From positions 1 through 5,428 of the forward strand of contig JAGOUF010000201.1 in the NCBI GenBank assembly GCA_018061385.1: 5,428 bases of DNA, read 5' to 3'. This DNA comes from Chitinophagaceae bacterium (GTDB lineage: Bacteria; Bacteroidota; Bacteroidia; Chitinophagales; Chitinophagaceae). The position numbers and the translations under genes were made by a program. Positions 5,014 through 5,428 of this stretch are shown piece after piece. The number at the start of each line of letters is the position of its first letter. The stretch's first letter is position 1. The notes below the pieces were generated by a model. It was not told where the DNA came from and made no database searches. It saw nothing but the letters and a program-made list of their open reading frames with translations.

Positions 5014-5428
5014 ATGAATTACCAAATAAAAGAAAAAGATAAGTTTAAGTATTTAGAAGAAGGTGAAGGTGAACCTCTATTGCTGTTGCATGGATTGTTT
5101 GGTGCATTGAGCAATTTTGCAGACTTAATTGAACATTTTAGACAAACGCACAAAGTAATTGTGCCAATGCTTCCATTATTTGAATTAGATATTTTTCATA
5201 CATCGGTTGGTGGTTTACAAAAACATGTACACAAGTTTATTGAAACCATGGGCTACAATAATATTCATTTATTGGGTAACTCTTTGGGTGGTCATGTAGG
5301 GTTGGTGCATGTGCTAAAATATCCTGAAAAAATTAAAACATTAACCTTAACAGGTAGTAGTGGTTTATTTGAAAATGGCATGGGAGATAGCTACCCCAAA
5401 CGTGGCGACAAAGATTATATTCGTAAAA
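5014..5428 (+). CDS. Alpha/beta hydrolase, N-terminal part (runs off the right edge)
   Basis: A serine-type alpha/beta-hydrolase-fold enzyme, probably a cytoplasmic esterase or related hydrolase; the substrate is unknown. Seen: 138 complete codons from ATG 5014 with no stop before the edge and no signal peptide. The oxyanion-hole motif follows the strand PLLLLHGLFG (His26-Gly27). The nucleophile elbow is LLGNSLGGH, Gly-Asn-Ser-Leu-Gly, with Ser90 the predicted nucleophile. A following strand, KTLTLTGSSGLFENG, is typical of the fold. The acid and the catalytic His would be in the missing C-terminal part. The upstream leader AAGAAATTAAAG is A-rich. It lies 158 bp after cvpA behind a hairpin, so it is probably a separate transcript. 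The family call is strong, the enzyme class uncertain. Confidence 0.92.
   Translation, partial: MNYQIKEKDKFKYLEEGEGEPLLLLHGLFGALSNFADLIEHFRQTHKVIVPMLPLFELDIFHTSVGGLQKHVHKFIETMGYNNIHLLGNSLGGHVGLVHVLKYPEKIKTLTLTGSSGLFENGMGDSYPKRGDKDYIRK

Noticed and set aside
1..5428. tRNA, rRNA, CRISPR, insertion sequence, phage or defence genes
   Set aside because: No gap is large enough for most of these, no terminal inverted repeats or spaced direct repeats were seen, and no gene has a transposase, integrase or nuclease signature.

Overview
The window is AT-rich chromosomal DNA that looks like Bacteroidota, probably Chitinophagaceae or a close relative. The evidence is a GldC homologue, a barrel-less TonB-plug protein, A-rich translation starts without clear Shine-Dalgarno sequences, and promoter elements of the Bacteroidota -7 type (TAnnTTTG). 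The family-level placement is an inference from protein character; no search was run.

Left part (1-2109). The window opens inside rpoN (sigma-54), read leftwards, with its N-terminal 209 codons present. A small gene for a secreted 92-residue protein diverges from it and starts with TTG. That gene runs tail to tail, with only 4 bp between stop codons, into a leftward gene for a 370-residue exported protein. The exported protein combines an MG2-like segment, a carboxypeptidase-regulatory-like segment and a TonB-receptor plug, but has no beta-barrel.

Right part (2217-5428). All genes read rightwards: a GT4 glycosyltransferase, gldC, a GatB/YqeY-domain gene, a CvpA-family membrane protein, and the first 138 codons of an alpha/beta hydrolase. 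Two good -7 promoter matches lie before the glycosyltransferase and gldC and share an extended motif. gldC and yqeY are 40 bp apart and look co-transcribed. A perfect 42-bp palindrome with a T-run ends that unit before cvpA. A second, imperfect hairpin followed by T-runs lies between cvpA and the hydrolase.

The genes are mostly conserved housekeeping or lineage-typical genes. They do not form an obvious single pathway, and I see no mobile element, CRISPR array, RNA gene or defence cassette. I found no convincing new multi-gene system. The points most worth a second look are the barrel-less plug protein, the extended promoter motif with a possibly leaderless glycosyltransferase mRNA, the perfectly symmetric terminator, and the TTG-started small secreted protein. 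No gene-free stretch exceeds 300 bases; the longest is 158 bp (4856-5013).
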